A DNA stretch of 5,293 nucleotides from Alphaproteobacteria bacterium. Its GTDB lineage: Bacteria; Pseudomonadota; Alphaproteobacteria; UBA3830. The notes under the pieces are model-generated. The model saw nothing but the letters and a program-made list of their open reading frames with translations. It had not been told where the DNA came from and ran no database searches. Below are positions 5,276-5,293 of this stretch, in pieces. The stretch lies in assembly GCA_025998735.1 (NCBI GenBank), contig BNWJ01000095.1, positions 1 to 5,293 on the forward strand, read 5' to 3'. How positions within the stretch are numbered: position 1 is the stretch's first letter; every line of letters starts with the position of its first letter. Made by a program: the position numbers and the translations under genes.

Positions 5276-5293
5276 TCCTGTTATTTTCGCATC

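Larger units (their letters stand above)
5184..5293 (-). mobile_element. Group II intron, 3' end (continues beyond the window)
   Basis: On the - strand the sequence contains, in order and at normal spacing, a domain V hairpin (5275-5243), a 5-base linker, a domain VI hairpin with a bulged A (5237-5188), and the terminal bases CTAC. The intron would end in AC at 5184, six bases past the branch-point A, agreeing with the AY consensus. The reverse transcriptase gene would lie to the right of the window; a TAA about 16 bases before domain V could be its end, but no maturase motif is visible in the few bases present. Such introns are retroelements that splice from RNA and move by target-primed reverse transcription, often into other mobile elements. 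Assignment rests on secondary structure read by eye; the intron class is not determined. Confidence 0.75.

Overview
The window looks like a piece of an AT-rich, decaying alphaproteobacterial genome, most likely an obligate intracellular symbiont or parasite of the Rickettsiales/Holosporales kind. The support is the alphaproteobacterial type of ribosomal protein L28, an Era GTPase beside it, a HEAT-repeat protein and a secreted coiled-coil protein typical of host-associated bacteria, and a high load of broken mobile elements. The lineage is inferred from protein character only; no database was searched.

Layout. (1) 1-848: a HEAT-repeat protein on the + strand whose upstream part sits in another frame, apparently broken at a run of six G. 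(2) 849-2040: a degraded ISAs1/H-repeat-type transposase on the - strand. It carries several lesions: no normal start, a catalytic Asp changed to Asn, a frameshift at an A8 run, and a 71-bp insertion made of a spacer and an inverted copy of 38 bp of the gene itself. Its left end is missing and replaced by a short unrecognised segment with a second, imperfect inverted repeat. (3) 2047-3208: a complete gene on the - strand for an exported 351-residue coiled-coil protein, with a near-consensus promoter, strong ribosome binding site and a plausible terminator. (4) 3209-3625: divergent intergenic DNA holding a compact 132-bp palindromic element with 10-bp perfect terminal inverted repeats. (5) 3626-4891: era and rpmB on the + strand. 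Era has lost its last residues by an apparent one-base deletion, and rpmB has its own excellent promoter inside the lost era tail. (6) 4963-5293: the N-terminal part of an IS630-type transposase runs into GC-rich DNA with a C12 tract, followed by the 3' end of a group II intron on the - strand, in which domain V, domain VI, the bulged branch-point A and the terminal AC can be traced base by base.

The functional core is era and rpmB (ribosome assembly and structure) plus the divergently transcribed coiled-coil gene. The rest is mobile-element debris. I do not see a clearly new multi-gene system. The best leads are the group II intron end, the palindromic element at 3401-3532, the layered inverted duplications in the ISAs1 relic, and the truncated Era tail.
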